The notes: generated from the sequence alone by a model not told the origin. Shown: positions 25,691 through 36,322, counted from the stretch's first letter. The stretch: DNA of 57,601 nt from an uncultured Methylococcaceae bacterium (GCA_903917345.1 CAIXAE010000026.1:1-57601), one strand, 5' to 3'. A program made the numbers and translations.

Positions 25691-27447
25691 TACATGGATT
25701 CAGGTGTATTAATATTTAAGAGATTTAAGCCATTCGCCAACACTTGCTTGATTGCACAAACTAAGTTCAATCTGGCATTACGAACCGCCGCATCTTCAAC
25801 AAGGAATTGATGCGCATTGTAATAAGTATGAAACTCATGGGCTAAATCACGCAAATAATGTATGAGTAGGTGGGGCTCATACTGTAAAGCCGCTTTTTCT
25901 AGCACTTCAGGGTAACGCTCTAAGGTGCCCAACAAACTAATTTCATGCTCTTCGTTTAATAGATTTAGGTTTTCCATACCCAACGCTATCTCTCTGCTAA
26001 AGCCTTTTTCATCTAATTGACGCAACACACTGCACACTCTTGCATGCGCATATTGTACATAGAATACGGGATTCTCATTCGATTTTGATGTCGCTAGCTT
26101 TAAATCAAAATCCATGTGCTGTTCAGATCGACGCATCACATAAAAGAAACGTGCTGCATCTTTGCCCACTTCACTGCGTAACTCACGCAACGTAACAAAC
26201 TCTCCCGATCGCGTCGACATTTGCACGCGCTCTTCACCTCTATACAGAACGGCAAACTGTACTAATAATACTTTCAGTTTTGAAGCGTCTGCACCTAAAG
26301 CTTGAATAGCGGCTTTAACTCTGGGCACATATCCGTGGTGGTCAGCGCCCCATATATCAATAATCTGATCAAAACCGCGATCCAGTTTATTCATGTGGTA
26401 TGCAATATCGGAAGCAAAATAGGTATATTGACCATTTTCTCTAATGACCACGCGATCTTTCTCATCACCCAATTGACTCGATGCAAACCATGTTGCACCT
26501 TCCTGTTGGTAAAGATGTCCGCCCGTCTCTAAACGAGCTAAAGCTTTTTGAACAGAACCATCATCCATTAGATCGCGTTCTGAAAACCACTGTTGATAAT
26601 TAACACCGAACTCTTCCAAGTCGTCTTTAATATCATCCAGAATATTTTCTAAACCAATTTGGAAAAATTCGCGATATTGTGAACCTAATAAGGTTTTGGT
26701 GCGCTCAATAATGGCATCAATATAGAGGTCTTTATCACCACCATCCGCTTCATCAGGGGGGGTGTTTTCTAAAACCAATTCAATCGGACGACGATACTCA
26801 TTACTCGCGTTAGCGTATATATCTTTTGCTATTTCGCGAACATAATCACCACGATAAGCATTGCTTGGAAAGGTCAGAACCTCGCCACAGGCTTCTAAAT
26901 AGCGTAACCACACACTGGCCGCCAAGATATCCATTTGACGACCCGCATCATTAACATAATATTCACGATGCACATTAAAACCAACTGCTTCCAACAAGTC
27001 TGCTACAACAGAACCATAAGCCGCACCACGACCATGCCCTACATGCAAAGGCCCTGTGGGGTTAGCAGACACAAATTCAACCTGAACCTTTTTATCTGCA
27101 CCGACTTTACTTAATCCGTAAGCATTACCTTGTGCGTGTATTTGGCTAACAATTTGATATTGTGAATCGGGATTAATAAAAAAATTAATAAATCCGGGAC
27201 CTGCTATTTCAACTTTTGTTACGGCCTCGTCTTGAGGTAACGCCGCAATAATTTTAAGTGCGAGTTCTCTAGGATTTAATTGAGCGGGCTTAGCTAATAC
27301 TAAAGCGAGATTTGATGCAAAATCACCATGTTGAGCATCGCGCGCTCTGTCGATAATGATTTGGGGATTTAGTTCTGAGCTAATAACGCCTTCTGCTTTA
27401 AGCGCTGTAATGGCGTGTTGAATCAGGTCCTCTATTTTTTGTTTCAT
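25690..27447 (-). CDS. argS: arginyl-tRNA synthetase
   Basis: 585 residues, full length for a class I ArgRS. The N-terminal Add-1 domain is present. The HIGH box is [12 protein letters not shown], the KMSKS-like loop is [13 protein letters not shown] (no canonical KMSK, as usual for ArgRS), and the DALR anticodon domain covers about 460-585. It is coupled to the downstream ftsN-like gene and lies 78 bases from priA on the same strand. Confidence 0.97.
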   Translation of the reverse strand: MKQKIEDLIQHAITALKAEGVISSELNPQIIIDRARDAQHGDFASNLALVLAKPAQLNPRELALKIIAALPQDEAVTKVEIAGPGFINFFINPDSQYQIVSQIHAQGNAYGLSKVGADKKVQVEFVSANPTGPLHVGHGRGAAYGSVVADLLEAVGFNVHREYYVNDAGRQMDILAASVWLRYLEACGEVLTFPSNAYRGDYVREIAKDIYANASNEYRRPIELVLENTPPDEADGGDKDLYIDAIIERTKTLLGSQYREFFQIGLENILDDIKDDLEEFGVNYQQWFSERDLMDDGSVQKALARLETGGHLYQQEGATWFASSQLGDEKDRVVIRENGQYTYFASDIAYHMNKLDRGFDQIIDIWGADHHGYVPRVKAAIQALGADASKLKVLLVQFAVLYRGEERVQMSTRSGEFVTLRELRSEVGKDAARFFYVMRRSEQHMDFDLKLATSKSNENPVFYVQYAHARVCSVLRQLDEKGFSREIALGMENLNLLNEEHEISLLGTLERYPEVLEKAALQYEPHLLIHYLRDLAHEFHTYYNAHQFLVEDAAVRNARLNLVCAIKQVLANGLNLLNINTPESM

Positions 27448-27525
27448 TGCTGCACTGCGAAGTAAAATCGGATAAATAAGCGTACATTATCCATTAATTT
27501 GCAGTGTTTATCCATTCAAACAATC

Positions 27526-29748
27526 TTAATACAGATCAACCGGATCTACATCCAATGACCAGCGGACTTTTTTTGCTTGTTTAAGTTTTGCTAATTCTGG
27601 CATTAAGACACTTAAAAAATGTTGTAGCTCATCTCTCCGAGCATTTTGAAACAACATTTGATATCGATATTGGCCCGCTCGCTTTGCCATAGGCGCCGCG
27701 ACGGGGCCTAAAATCAAGGTATGACTGGCTTTAATGTTTTGCATTAAATCAGCTAAGGCATTGAAGAATAACTTGGGCGCAGCAGAATCTAATGCCTGCA
27801 CTCTTAACAAAGCTTGGTAACTGTAGGGAGGTAATGCGGCTTCTTGACGCTCTTGCAATACTTTTTGAGCAAAACTATTGTAACCTTGGGTAATAAGCGT
27901 CGTTAATAAAGGATGCTCTGGCTGTCTTGTTTGCATAATCACCTTACCCGGCTTTTCTGCACGTCCTGCTCGACCCGACACTTGCACAATCATCTGCGCC
28001 ATTTTCTCTGAGGCATGGAAATCAATACTAAACAATCCACTGTCCACATCCAAAATAGCGACTAAAGTTACATCGGGAAAATGATGGCCTTTAGCGAGCA
28101 TTTGAGTACCTAAAATGATATCAACAGCCCCGTGATTTATTTGCCGTAAATAGTTTTCCAAAACACCTTTACGCTGGGTGGTATCTCTATCTAATCTAAC
28201 GATGACTTTATCGGCAAACAATTCGGCTAATACTCTCTCGACTCGCTCAGTGCCTAAACCTAAGGGTGTTAATTGACTACTTTGACAATCTGGACACTGC
28301 TTTAAGAGTTGTTGTTCTTGCTCGCAATGATGGCAACGCAAACGACCTTCATCATAATGAATGACCAAATTGGCATCACATCGTAAACATCTGGCCACCC
28401 AGCCACACCCATGGCAAATCAAAGTCGGCGCAAAACCGCGTCTATTTAAAAATAACAAGACCTGTTCTTTTTTGGCCAAGGTTTTATGTATTTCTAAGAT
28501 TAACGCTTCAGACAAACCTTCTTGTATCGCTTTATTTCTTATATCCAGTAAATGCAATGCCGGCTCTATAGAATTGCCGGCTCGCTCAGGTAAATGTAAT
28601 AACTCATAGCGTTGTCGCTGGGCATTATGTAAGCTTTCTAAAGAAGGGGTGGCTGAACCCAATACCACAGGAATCGCTAACGATTTCGCACGCACCATGG
28701 CTACATCTCTCGCTGAAAATCGAAAGCCTTCTTGCTGTTTAAAAGAGCCATCATGCTCTTCATCCAGAATAATCAAACCGGGTCTTGTTAAGGGGGTAAA
28801 TAAAGCCGAACGGGTCCCCAACATAATGGAGCATTGCCCTGTCTGCATTTGTAACCACGCTATTTGGCGTTGTTTATCAGTGAGTTTAGAGTGAGAAACA
28901 GCAATATTAACTGCAAAACGATGTCTAAAGCGTTCTTCGAGCTGTGGTGTTAAAGTGATTTCAGGCACTAACACCAACACCTGTAAACCTTGCTCTAAAA
29001 CAGCTTGAATAATCTGCAAATAAACTTCTGTCTTACCACTGCCTGTAACCCCTTCTAATAAAAAGGCTTTAAAACGACCCAGATGATTACATACACTATC
29101 AATCGCTAATTGTTGTTGTGGATTACATATTAAGGCTGGATTTCTAAGAACTTTTTGGGGCGCAATATAAGGCCTCTTAACATCAGACTGGCTTAACAAT
29201 TGTTGCGTGATTAATGCGTTAAGCGCCGGGCGCCAATGCGGATTCCATTCTGCTATCGCTGTTGCTGAAAGGCTAACATGACTTGCCTGAAACTTTTCTA
29301 AGAGGCTTTTTTGTTTGGGTGCGCGCTTTAAATCAGCCGGATCCATTGTTCTACCTAATTCCGTTAAACAAAAGTGCTGTTCCTCTTTTAAAACAGCCGG
29401 CTTACCCTGCCTTAAAGCCGTTGGAAATGCTGTACTGATAACATCACCTATGGGATGATGATAATACTCACTCGCCCATTTTAATAAGCGCAAATCTTTT
29501 GCTGATAATAAAGAATAATGATCTAAAACGCGTATCACGGGTTTTAGCTTACTGATCTCAATATCGCTCTGCTGAGTAATTTCTAGCAAATAAGCAATCT
29601 TTTGCCCCTTACCAAAAGGCACTTCCAATCTTACTCCGGGTGTTAGCGTGCTTAAGTCGACATCTAACGGCGCTAAATAATCAAATAAACGATAAACAGG
29701 GACTTGAATAGCAACTCTAAGGATCGCCGGACTGCTGGGAGGCATCAC
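27526..29748 (-). CDS. priA: primosomal helicase PriA
   Basis: 740 residues. The N-terminal DNA-binding domain begins VAIQVPVYRLFDYLAP. Helicase motifs: Walker A GVTGSGKTEVYLQ, DEEHDGSFKQQ and VLGSATPS. The zinc-binding block has paired cysteines (CHGCGWVARCLRCD, CHHCEQ, CPDC). Later motifs are LGTERVERVLAELF and QVSGRAGRAEKPG. It restarts stalled forks in the cytoplasm. MM at the start leaves a one-codon ambiguity. Confidence 0.97.
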   Translation of the reverse strand: MMPPSSPAILRVAIQVPVYRLFDYLAPLDVDLSTLTPGVRLEVPFGKGQKIAYLLEITQQSDIEISKLKPVIRVLDHYSLLSAKDLRLLKWASEYYHHPIGDVISTAFPTALRQGKPAVLKEEQHFCLTELGRTMDPADLKRAPKQKSLLEKFQASHVSLSATAIAEWNPHWRPALNALITQQLLSQSDVKRPYIAPQKVLRNPALICNPQQQLAIDSVCNHLGRFKAFLLEGVTGSGKTEVYLQIIQAVLEQGLQVLVLVPEITLTPQLEERFRHRFAVNIAVSHSKLTDKQRQIAWLQMQTGQCSIMLGTRSALFTPLTRPGLIILDEEHDGSFKQQEGFRFSARDVAMVRAKSLAIPVVLGSATPSLESLHNAQRQRYELLHLPERAGNSIEPALHLLDIRNKAIQEGLSEALILEIHKTLAKKEQVLLFLNRRGFAPTLICHGCGWVARCLRCDANLVIHYDEGRLRCHHCEQEQQLLKQCPDCQSSQLTPLGLGTERVERVLAELFADKVIVRLDRDTTQRKGVLENYLRQINHGAVDIILGTQMLAKGHHFPDVTLVAILDVDSGLFSIDFHASEKMAQMIVQVSGRAGRAEKPGKVIMQTRQPEHPLLTTLITQGYNSFAQKVLQERQEAALPPYSYQALLRVQALDSAAPKLFFNALADLMQNIKASHTLILGPVAAPMAKRAGQYRYQMLFQNARRDELQHFLSVLMPELAKLKQAKKVRWSLDVDPVDLY

Positions 29749-29770
29749 TGATGAATTTTATAAAATGGAA

Positions 29771-30277
29771 TTATTCTTTAGTCGTATTCCAAATCTGTAA
29801 ATAACTTAAAGTCGCTAATATTAAAAAAGCTAACAAAGTCCAAACCGGCATACTAAAGCCTAATAAAGTCCAGTCCACTTTAGCGCAGTCACCTGTACCA
29901 CTTAGCATAAACTTTAAAGTATCAAACAAGGGAAAATACTCTAGCATATAACTTAATTCTGGCCCGCACTCGGGTACTTTATCAGCAGGTAAATGTTGTA
30001 ACCAAACATGTCTTGTTGAAATTGAAGCACCCAATAAGGCCGTTATAGTGCCTGTTATTGCATAGCGCTTAACGCCTATCGACTTAGGATTATGTAGCGC
30101 CGCAATTAAAAAAACTATCCCAGTAAAGAAGATAGCGATACGCTGAGATATGCACAAAGGACAGGGTTCTAATCTCTGAACTAATTGAAAATAAGCGCCC
30201 ATACCTAATAGCCCCCCACAAGCCAAGAAGCCTAAGAAAAACCAAATTCTAGCGTTAAATTTTAGTGCATTAAGCAT
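29771..30277 (-). CDS. dsbB: disulfide bond formation protein B
   Basis: 168 residues with four membrane segments. The first periplasmic pair is Cys39/Cys42 (EPCPLCI) and the second Cys104/Cys131 (PECGPEL...GDCAKVDW), the two redox pairs that pass electrons from DsbA to quinone. It lies 22 bases upstream of priA on the same strand. No dsbA is in the window. Confidence 0.95.
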   Translation of the reverse strand: MLNALKFNARIWFFLGFLACGGLLGMGAYFQLVQRLEPCPLCISQRIAIFFTGIVFLIAALHNPKSIGVKRYAITGTITALLGASISTRHVWLQHLPADKVPECGPELSYMLEYFPLFDTLKFMLSGTGDCAKVDWTLLGFSMPVWTLLAFLILATLSYLQIWNTTKE

Positions 30278-30450
30278 ATTGAATATCTCAATAAAAGTTT
30301 TTAAAACTCAATAGGAGTGATGATTTATAAAACGGAGAGTCTGTTGAAAGGGTGGGGCTTAAAACAACTAATCAACACCCTTAAGAAACATTATAACGAT
30401 TTGAATGACTTTAAAAAAGTAATCTCTAAAAGAGATAACACAACTAAAGT

Positions 30451-30837
30451 TTATTTTTTAATGAAGTAATAATAACCGCCGTATTTACCTTTTAAGGTCA
30501 TCGCGTTATCCGCTAAATCTATCACGGTAAAAAGATCAAAACGACTACTACCGATAATGGCTACTTTTAATTTACCGTCTTCTACTTCATAAGCAACCGG
30601 GGCTTGATCATAGTGAGTACCTTCACGCGGTATGTTTAAGATAGTCACTTTGCCATCTTTGAAGACCCAGGTATCTTCTCTGTCGATAGCTTGTTTATCC
30701 GTTAATGAGTTCTTGGTGGTTTGTAATTTCCAAGTACCTTGAACTTCTTCTTTAGTTTGCAAAGTAACATCTGCAGAAACCATCGAACCAAAAGACGCCA
30801 ACACTAAGATGAGTGCCGCTTTATGCATTATTTTCAT
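30451..30837 (-). CDS. small secreted lipocalin-like protein, function unknown
   Basis: 128 residues with a Sec signal peptide: MKIMHKAALILVLASFGSMVSA, then DVTLQT, with cleavage likely after residue 22. The mature part, about 105 residues, has alternating beta-strand pattern and the opening VQGTWKLQTT, like lipocalin-type beta-barrel proteins of the periplasm. It has no cysteine and is not a lipoprotein. It stands alone between dsbB and the SDR gene, with its own upstream gap of 72 bases. Ligand unknown. Confidence 0.7.
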   Translation of the reverse strand: MKIMHKAALILVLASFGSMVSADVTLQTKEEVQGTWKLQTTKNSLTDKQAIDREDTWVFKDGKVTILNIPREGTHYDQAPVAYEVEDGKLKVAIIGSSRFDLFTVIDLADNAMTLKGKYGGYYYFIKK

Positions 30838-30909
30838 TATTATTGTCCAATGAGCGACTAAAATTTAGTCGCTTCATTCTACGCTTAAAAACAAAGAGGC
30901 TGGGCGAGA

Positions 30910-31623
30910 TTATTTTTTAAATTTAACGACCTTATTCAACGGACTCAGGTTAATTTCGTCGATTACGATGTTAGTAGGTGAATTTAAAACATACACAACG
31001 GCTTCTGCAACCTCTTCTGAGGTAATACTGTTGTTTTTATGATCACCCGGTTCAAAACTCAACTCATCAAAGAAAGGTGTTTTTACCATCCCTGGATTTA
31101 TTAAACTCACCCGCACATTGCTTTTACCACACTCTTCTCTTAACGCTTGTGTGAAGCCACGCAAAGCGAATTTACTTGCACAATATATAGCGCCATTACG
31201 ACTCCCTTTTAAAGCCGCTTCGGACCCTATGTAAATTAAATCACTTTGGGATTTACGCTTTAAATCGGGCAATACCGCTTTAGTAAGATAAACTTGGCTA
31301 GTAAAGTTAAGCGTCATTAAGGCGTCAATTTGCTGATAAGAGAACTGCTCTATTGCGCCGAACTGCCCCCTGCCTGCACAAAAAATGACTGCATTAATCG
31401 ATGGATAAGCGAGTTGTAGTTCTTTTATTTTCTGCGATAAAACATCTAATTGAGTTAAATCTAGGACGATCGGCACAAAGTCAGAGTACTCCACTAATAT
31501 TAGATTCGCTTGCCTCGCAATACCCAGTACGGTATGACCTTGTTGTAATAATTTTTCTGCGACAGCTAAGCCAATTCCCGAACTAGCGCCCGTTACTAAA
31601 ATCGTACGTTTTAAAGCGTGCAT
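30910..31623 (-). CDS. short-chain dehydrogenase/reductase
   Basis: About 237 residues from the ATG at 31621-31623 (MHALKRTILVTGASSGIG). I prefer this to a TTG start 48 bases upstream because it begins right at the Rossmann strand and keeps only a 13-base overlap with the previous gene. Cofactor motif TGASSGIG, FCAGRGQF (NNAG equivalent), Ser in IGSEAALKG and catalytic YCASK. Substrate unknown. It overlaps the stop of the radical SAM gene, so the two are probably translated together. Confidence 0.88.
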   Translation of the reverse strand: MHALKRTILVTGASSGIGLAVAEKLLQQGHTVLGIARQANLILVEYSDFVPIVLDLTQLDVLSQKIKELQLAYPSINAVIFCAGRGQFGAIEQFSYQQIDALMTLNFTSQVYLTKAVLPDLKRKSQSDLIYIGSEAALKGSRNGAIYCASKFALRGFTQALREECGKSNVRVSLINPGMVKTPFFDELSFEPGDHKNNSITSEEVAEAVVYVLNSPTNIVIDEINLSPLNKVVKFKK

Positions 31624-32603
31624 GGAAAAAACACCGACGGTGAAATGTAATTTAATAGTTGCTCGGTACAATGGCTCATCATTTCTTGCTCAATAGATTG
31701 TTGATAAGACACCATTCTCTTCTGACTGCTGAGTGGGCTCACGAACAATCTTTCCTCAGGATACAATTTATGCATTTTCTTAAAATAGTTCTCAGGCAAT
31801 CTAAAAGTACCTAAACTCACGGAGTGTAACTGCGACATGTTAATCTTTGAAAAAACCTGATCAAACAAGCGCTGATATTGTGCTTGATAACCCGATTGAT
31901 AAATCAACGGATCGAAGCGTAATCCAATTTGCCAACCCTGAGCCTGAACTTTGCAGAGCGCCTCAAGCCTTCGCTCTAAAGTAGGCGCTTTATCTTCAAC
32001 TTTAGTAGCAATTTCATCAGGATTTAAACTAAAGGCCACAATACAACGCTCAAAGGGCTCTCTATTAAGCAGACTTCTCACTTGAGTACTTTTAGTACGC
32101 AACTCTAACCAAGCATTTGGGATCTGTTCAAAGACCGGCAGGAATTGCTCAGCAAACCCTGTCACCGGTTCTAGGGCTAAGCTATCGCAATCATATCCCG
32201 AAAAGAAATGTACGGGGTAATCTGGAAACGCCTCCGTACGCGCTTTTATATCGGCTTGAAAGTCTTCATAATTAACAAACAATACATAATTAGCGGACTG
32301 ATACATGCCTTGCAAAAAACAATAGCGACAGTCATACAAACAATTAAGCATGTGCGAAAAATAATAATTGTGCACGGCACCTACACCATAGCCAGCAGGT
32401 GCCGGCATTGTAAAATTCTTATATTTCTCAGCCAATATTAAAGCCGGCTTTTGTTTTTGCAGTCTAAAGTTTTGAGCTTTAGGGTTAAAGACCTCACCAT
32501 AACGGCCACAGGTTATTTTATTAGCCTGAGGGAAACGTGCCAAAATCTCTAATACACGCGGATGCTGTATGATATTTTCTTCTATGTATATGGTTTCAAT
32601 CAT
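31611..32603 (-). CDS. spore photoproduct lyase-family radical SAM protein
   Basis: 330 residues. The radical SAM cluster is Cys88-x3-Cys92-x2-Cys95 (NCLYDCRYC), the spacing used by the SPL family, with AVHNYYFSHMLNCLYDCRYCFLQG context. The family occurs in many non-sporulating Proteobacteria, where its substrate (thymine photoproducts or another lesion) is not settled. Coupled to an SDR gene, and divergent from proC with 119 bases between starts. Confidence 0.85.
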   Translation of the reverse strand: MIETIYIEENIIQHPRVLEILARFPQANKITCGRYGEVFNPKAQNFRLQKQKPALILAEKYKNFTMPAPAGYGVGAVHNYYFSHMLNCLYDCRYCFLQGMYQSANYVLFVNYEDFQADIKARTEAFPDYPVHFFSGYDCDSLALEPVTGFAEQFLPVFEQIPNAWLELRTKSTQVRSLLNREPFERCIVAFSLNPDEIATKVEDKAPTLERRLEALCKVQAQGWQIGLRFDPLIYQSGYQAQYQRLFDQVFSKINMSQLHSVSLGTFRLPENYFKKMHKLYPEERLFVSPLSSQKRMVSYQQSIEQEMMSHCTEQLLNYISPSVFFPCTL

Positions 32604-32722
32604 GCCGTTATATTTTACTGATGCGTCTTACTCCTAGGCATTTTATAGGAAAACACTTGCGAATTATTACGTGGGCCTTATATAGGTTAAAATATGTTTA
32701 ACTTAAGCAAACTTTATTAAAA

Positions 32723-33550
32723 ATGAATACACAGAAAATTGGTTTCATCGGTGGAGGCAATATGGCCTCTAGCTTGATTAGTGGCTTAATTGCTAGTGGT
32801 CATTCTGCTCAACATATTTGGGTTTCAGATATAAACCCAGACAGTTTAAAAATTTTAGCGACTAGCCTTGCTGTAAACACAACCACTGACAATTCTGAAG
32901 TTATTAATGCTGTTGATGTTGTTGTGTTAGCCGTGAAACCCCAGATACTTAAAGAAGTCGCAGAGAAAGCTGCGCCTTTGATTCAACAAAAAAAATCACT
33001 GGTCGTTTCAATTGCCGCAGGCATTAGTCAAGCAAGTCTGAGTCAATGGCTAGGGTCGAGCATTGCTATTGTCCGTTGCATGCCAAATACGCCAGCATTG
33101 GTATTAACAGGCGCCACAGCATTACATGCTAATTCTAAAGTTAGCGCTAGCGAACATGATCTCGCAGAAAGCATAATGCGTTCTGTAGGTATTGCGCTAT
33201 GGGTTGAAGAAGAAACTGAATTAGATGCTGTAACGGCAGTTTCTGGTAGTGGGCCCGCTTATTATTTCCTATTAATGGAAGCCATGGAAAAAACCGCTTT
33301 AGCATTAGGTCTAACGACTAATACAGCGCGCTTACTAGTCCAACAAACAGCTCTGGGGGCAGCAAAAATTGCGTTAGAGTCTACTGAATCTCCAGAAGAG
33401 TTGCGTAAGAGAGTGACCTCACCTGGAGGAACCACTCAAAAAGCTATCGAAACTTTTGAAGCAGGCGGTTTTTCAGAATTGGTATCAAAAGCCTTACACG
33501 CAGCCAGAGATCGCTCCATTGAAATGTCAAAACCCGCGGAGAACAACTAA
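32723..33550 (+). CDS. proC: pyrroline-5-carboxylate reductase
   Basis: 275 residues. NADPH-binding start IGFIGGGNMASSLISGL, conserved VVLAVKPQ and MPNTPALV, and the C-terminal signature RKRVTSPGGTTQKAIETFE. It catalyses the last step of proline synthesis in the cytoplasm. The stop overlaps the yggT start by one base (TAATGG), the usual gammaproteobacterial pairing. Confidence 0.97.
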   Translation: MNTQKIGFIGGGNMASSLISGLIASGHSAQHIWVSDINPDSLKILATSLAVNTTTDNSEVINAVDVVVLAVKPQILKEVAEKAAPLIQQKKSLVVSIAAGISQASLSQWLGSSIAIVRCMPNTPALVLTGATALHANSKVSASEHDLAESIMRSVGIALWVEEETELDAVTAVSGSGPAYYFLLMEAMEKTALALGLTTNTARLLVQQTALGAAKIALESTESPEELRKRVTSPGGTTQKAIETFEAGGFSELVSKALHAARDRSIEMSKPAENN

Positions 33551-34128
33551 TGGGGTCAACCTACTTTACTGATCCACTAATATTCTTGATAGACAGTGTC
33601 TTTTCACTTTATATCTTGGCTGCGTTATTACGCTTCTTATTACAATGGGGTGGTGCTGGCTATTACAATCCCATTCTACAATTCTTAGTTAAAATTACGC
33701 ATCCACCTTTAAAGTTGTTACGTCGATTTGTGCCCTCAGTAGGCAGAATTGATACAGCCTCTCTTGTCCTCATACTAGCGCTACAGATGCTATCAGATGT
33801 TTCTATTCGTCTTTTATTGGATGGAGGCATGATTAATATTGGCGCATTGGCCATTACTTCTGTTGCCCAGATAGTCTCTATGCTACTCAATGTTTTGGTA
33901 TTTAGTATTTTTGCTAGAGCTTTACTAAGCTGGGCTAACCCTGGCACCTTTAGTTCTGCAGACTCTGTATTAAGAACCATTACAGAACCGGTATTAGATG
34001 TATTTAGACGTGTTATTCCAGACTTAGGGGGTATTGACTTATCACCCTTAGCGGCATTAATGGTATTACAGATGGCAAAGATGGTCATCTTGCCGCCTTT
34101 ATATGAGCTTGCTGGTTTAATTGCTTAA
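33550..34128 (+). CDS. yggT: YggT-family integral membrane protein
   Basis: 192 residues with two copies of the YGGT module: LYILAALLRFLLQW...PPLKLLRRFVPSVGRID and VLVFSIFARALLSW...PVLDVFRRVIPDLGGID. Each has two hydrophobic segments. The family is linked to envelope and division functions and osmotic tolerance in other bacteria; the biochemical role is unsettled. Coupled to proC; converges with rsxB two bases apart. Confidence 0.92.
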   Translation: MGSTYFTDPLIFLIDSVFSLYILAALLRFLLQWGGAGYYNPILQFLVKITHPPLKLLRRFVPSVGRIDTASLVLILALQMLSDVSIRLLLDGGMINIGALAITSVAQIVSMLLNVLVFSIFARALLSWANPGTFSSADSVLRTITEPVLDVFRRVIPDLGGIDLSPLAALMVLQMAKMVILPPLYELAGLIA

Positions 34129-34130
34129 CA

Positions 34131-34691
34131 TTATTTTAAGCCGAGTAGTGCCGCTCTTTTTTGTTTAGCACGCTCGGCTTTTTCTTGATTTTCTCTCTCA
34201 ATCCGCAACGTTTTTGCTTCGTAACGTTTTCTAGCGACTTGAGAGGTCACATATTTTTGAGTCTTAAAAAAATCGAACGCTGTCTCAAGGCTCACGTCGA
34301 TATCCCGCATCTCAATACAGTCAACCGGACAAGGTGATACACAGAGTTCACAGCCTGTACATTCCGTAGCAATGACCGTATGCATAAACTTAGCAGCCCC
34401 TAAGATTGCATCAACTGGACAAGCCGCTATACATTTAACACAACCTATACACTCTTCTTCAATAATAAAAGCCACTTGCTTTGGCTTATGTTCACCAAAT
34501 TCTGGATTCAACGGCTTAACTAAAACACCCAATAATTTAGCTAATTGTTCAATACCCGCGCCACCTCCTGGAGGGCATTGATTGATATCAGCCTCACTTG
34601 AAGCAATCGCTTCAGCATAAGGACGACAGCCCTTAAATCCACATTGACGACATTGTGTTTGTGGCAGAATTGCATTTATTTGTTCTATCAC
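34131..34691 (-). CDS. rsxB: RsxB/RnfB-type iron-sulfur protein lacking the N-terminal membrane anchor
   Basis: 186 residues. It begins directly with the 4Fe-4S 'Fes' motif Cys14, Cys17, Cys22, Cys39, followed by two ferredoxin-type 4Fe-4S clusters ([24 protein letters not shown]). A Lys-rich tail ([15 protein letters not shown]) ends it. Normal RnfB starts with a hydrophobic anchor, which is missing here as in some beta- and gammaproteobacterial short forms. No rnfA, C, D, G or E is nearby. It may serve as a soluble electron carrier, or join an Rnf complex encoded elsewhere. Confidence 0.85.
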   Translation of the reverse strand: MIEQINAILPQTQCRQCGFKGCRPYAEAIASSEADINQCPPGGGAGIEQLAKLLGVLVKPLNPEFGEHKPKQVAFIIEEECIGCVKCIAACPVDAILGAAKFMHTVIATECTGCELCVSPCPVDCIEMRDIDVSLETAFDFFKTQKYVTSQVARKRYEAKTLRIERENQEKAERAKQKRAALLGLK

Positions 34692-34703
34692 GCGCTATCT
34701 AAA

Positions 34704-36161
34704 CTATTTCTTTTTTCCAAAAAAACTACTAATCATCGCCTTTGTTTTAGCAATATCATCTTTTACGAAATTAACTGGATTTTGTTCAACTGCCCGTTCA
34801 TAAGGTTCTATTACTTGTGTTGCTACTAACTCAGGATCAATATTAACCTCAGTAACGGGCGCAGTTACTTCAATTGGCGACGCCTTAAATGGATCAGCTT
34901 GAGTCGAAACTGGCTCTGGTTCTTTTTCAACTGCAGCAGGTGCAGGAACTTCAACGACGACCTCCGTTTTACCACGACCAAAAAAACTTTTTAATTTACC
35001 AAAACCTTGCCCACTTTCTTCTTTAACAGATTGAGTTTGAGCCGGTGCTGGCTGCTCGATAACTAAAGGCTCTTGCTCTTGTTCGACCTCAATCTTTACA
35101 GCCTCTACTTCAGGGGTAGTCATTTTTACTTCAACTGTCTTTTCAGGACCCCTAGCAAATAAACCTTTAAACTTGGAAGACAATCCAAGCTCTTTTGGTG
35201 CAGTAGGTAAGTCCTCTTCAATTTCTAAAGGTACCGATAAGTTAGCAGCCGGAATGGGTTTAACTTCTGTTTTAGTCGCTTCTTGCTGAGGCGCCACTTT
35301 TACTACTGAATCCGCTTTCTTCTTTTCCAACTCTGCAATTAAACGGTCTTTAGCGATCAAAGCTTCTTGTAATTGAGCAGAGTGTTGCTGATTATTAGAG
35401 GTAGCTTGTAATTGTTGCTCTAATAACGGAATACGCGCTAACTCTGCCTGACTCTGAGCTAAGGCGTCTGATAAGACTTGCTCGGCTCTATCTTGTTGAA
35501 TTTTTGAAATGGACTTTTGATCTTCAAGCGCCTGTTCTAATTTTGAAAGTTGATCTTGTTGCGTAACTAAAGTCGTTTGTAATGTATCTCTTAACGCCTC
35601 TAATTCTCTACGTTGTATTGTTTCAACTTGATACGCTTGATCTAATTGCGCTTTTGCTTGCTGTTCACTTTGTAAACGCATAGCTATTAAATTTGTCACT
35701 CGATCATGCTGCTGCCACAAGTCTTCTGCTTTAATATCCCCCATTAAAGGCACAGGACGCTCACCCAAATCAAATCGTGTGGCTAAAGATTGAATCAAAC
35801 TTGAAACTTGTTCATTACGAAGATTAACTAATGCTTCATGGTTTTTAGCCCGTTCAGCTTCAATTTCAGCGGTCTTTTGGGCTTCTTGCATTTGCTCGGT
35901 ATTAACGACTAACTCGTCTTGTATTACTTTTAATGCCTGCTGAGCCGTCGTGACTTGCTCCAACATATTCGTTTTTTCTGCAGTGAACAACTTATCATTA
36001 ATACGAATTCTTCTTTTTAGGAAACCAATTCTTAAGCTGTACAGCATTGCCGTTGATAGGAACACGGTACCAGCTAATATACCTGCGTTAATTTGATTAA
36101 TAAGCGCCCATGCCAACCAATCAGAATATAGTTGATTAATAATAGGTAAATAAGTTTCCAT
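34704..36161 (-). CDS. membrane-anchored coiled-coil protein, function unknown
   Basis: 485 residues that I do not recognise. One membrane segment at about 25-47 is followed by a basic patch (FLKRRIRI). A long Gln/Glu/Ala-rich coiled coil runs over about 55-290. A Pro/Glu/Val-rich low-complexity region follows, with three copies of a short basic-aromatic motif: SSKFKGLFARG (about 330), FGKLKSFFGRGK (about 390) and AMISSFFGKKK at the C-terminus. The topology suggests a cytoplasmic rod tethered to the inner membrane, with the repeats perhaps touching membrane or DNA. It lies 12 bases upstream of rsxB on the same strand. Confidence 0.6.
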   Translation of the reverse strand: METYLPIINQLYSDWLAWALINQINAGILAGTVFLSTAMLYSLRIGFLKRRIRINDKLFTAEKTNMLEQVTTAQQALKVIQDELVVNTEQMQEAQKTAEIEAERAKNHEALVNLRNEQVSSLIQSLATRFDLGERPVPLMGDIKAEDLWQQHDRVTNLIAMRLQSEQQAKAQLDQAYQVETIQRRELEALRDTLQTTLVTQQDQLSKLEQALEDQKSISKIQQDRAEQVLSDALAQSQAELARIPLLEQQLQATSNNQQHSAQLQEALIAKDRLIAELEKKKADSVVKVAPQQEATKTEVKPIPAANLSVPLEIEEDLPTAPKELGLSSKFKGLFARGPEKTVEVKMTTPEVEAVKIEVEQEQEPLVIEQPAPAQTQSVKEESGQGFGKLKSFFGRGKTEVVVEVPAPAAVEKEPEPVSTQADPFKASPIEVTAPVTEVNIDPELVATQVIEPYERAVEQNPVNFVKDDIAKTKAMISSFFGKKK

Positions 36162-36322
36162 AAAATACGTTTCTCAATAAATAGTAATAAGCGTTTTTAA
36201 TTCCGCAGGGTAATAGAACTGCAGCTTCTTTTTAACAATACCTTATACAATAAGTTTGAACGATTGCAAAAAACAAATGTTTATCGGGTACTGAATAATT
36301 GGAGGCTATTTTGATATCAACA

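Noticed and set aside
31624-31671. TTG-started extension of the SDR gene
   Set aside because: Adds 16 residues before the Rossmann strand and a long overlap with the radical SAM gene; the ATG at 31623 fits the family.
34131-34691. Part of an rnf operon
   Set aside because: No other rnf gene is adjacent; the protein is a short, anchorless form.
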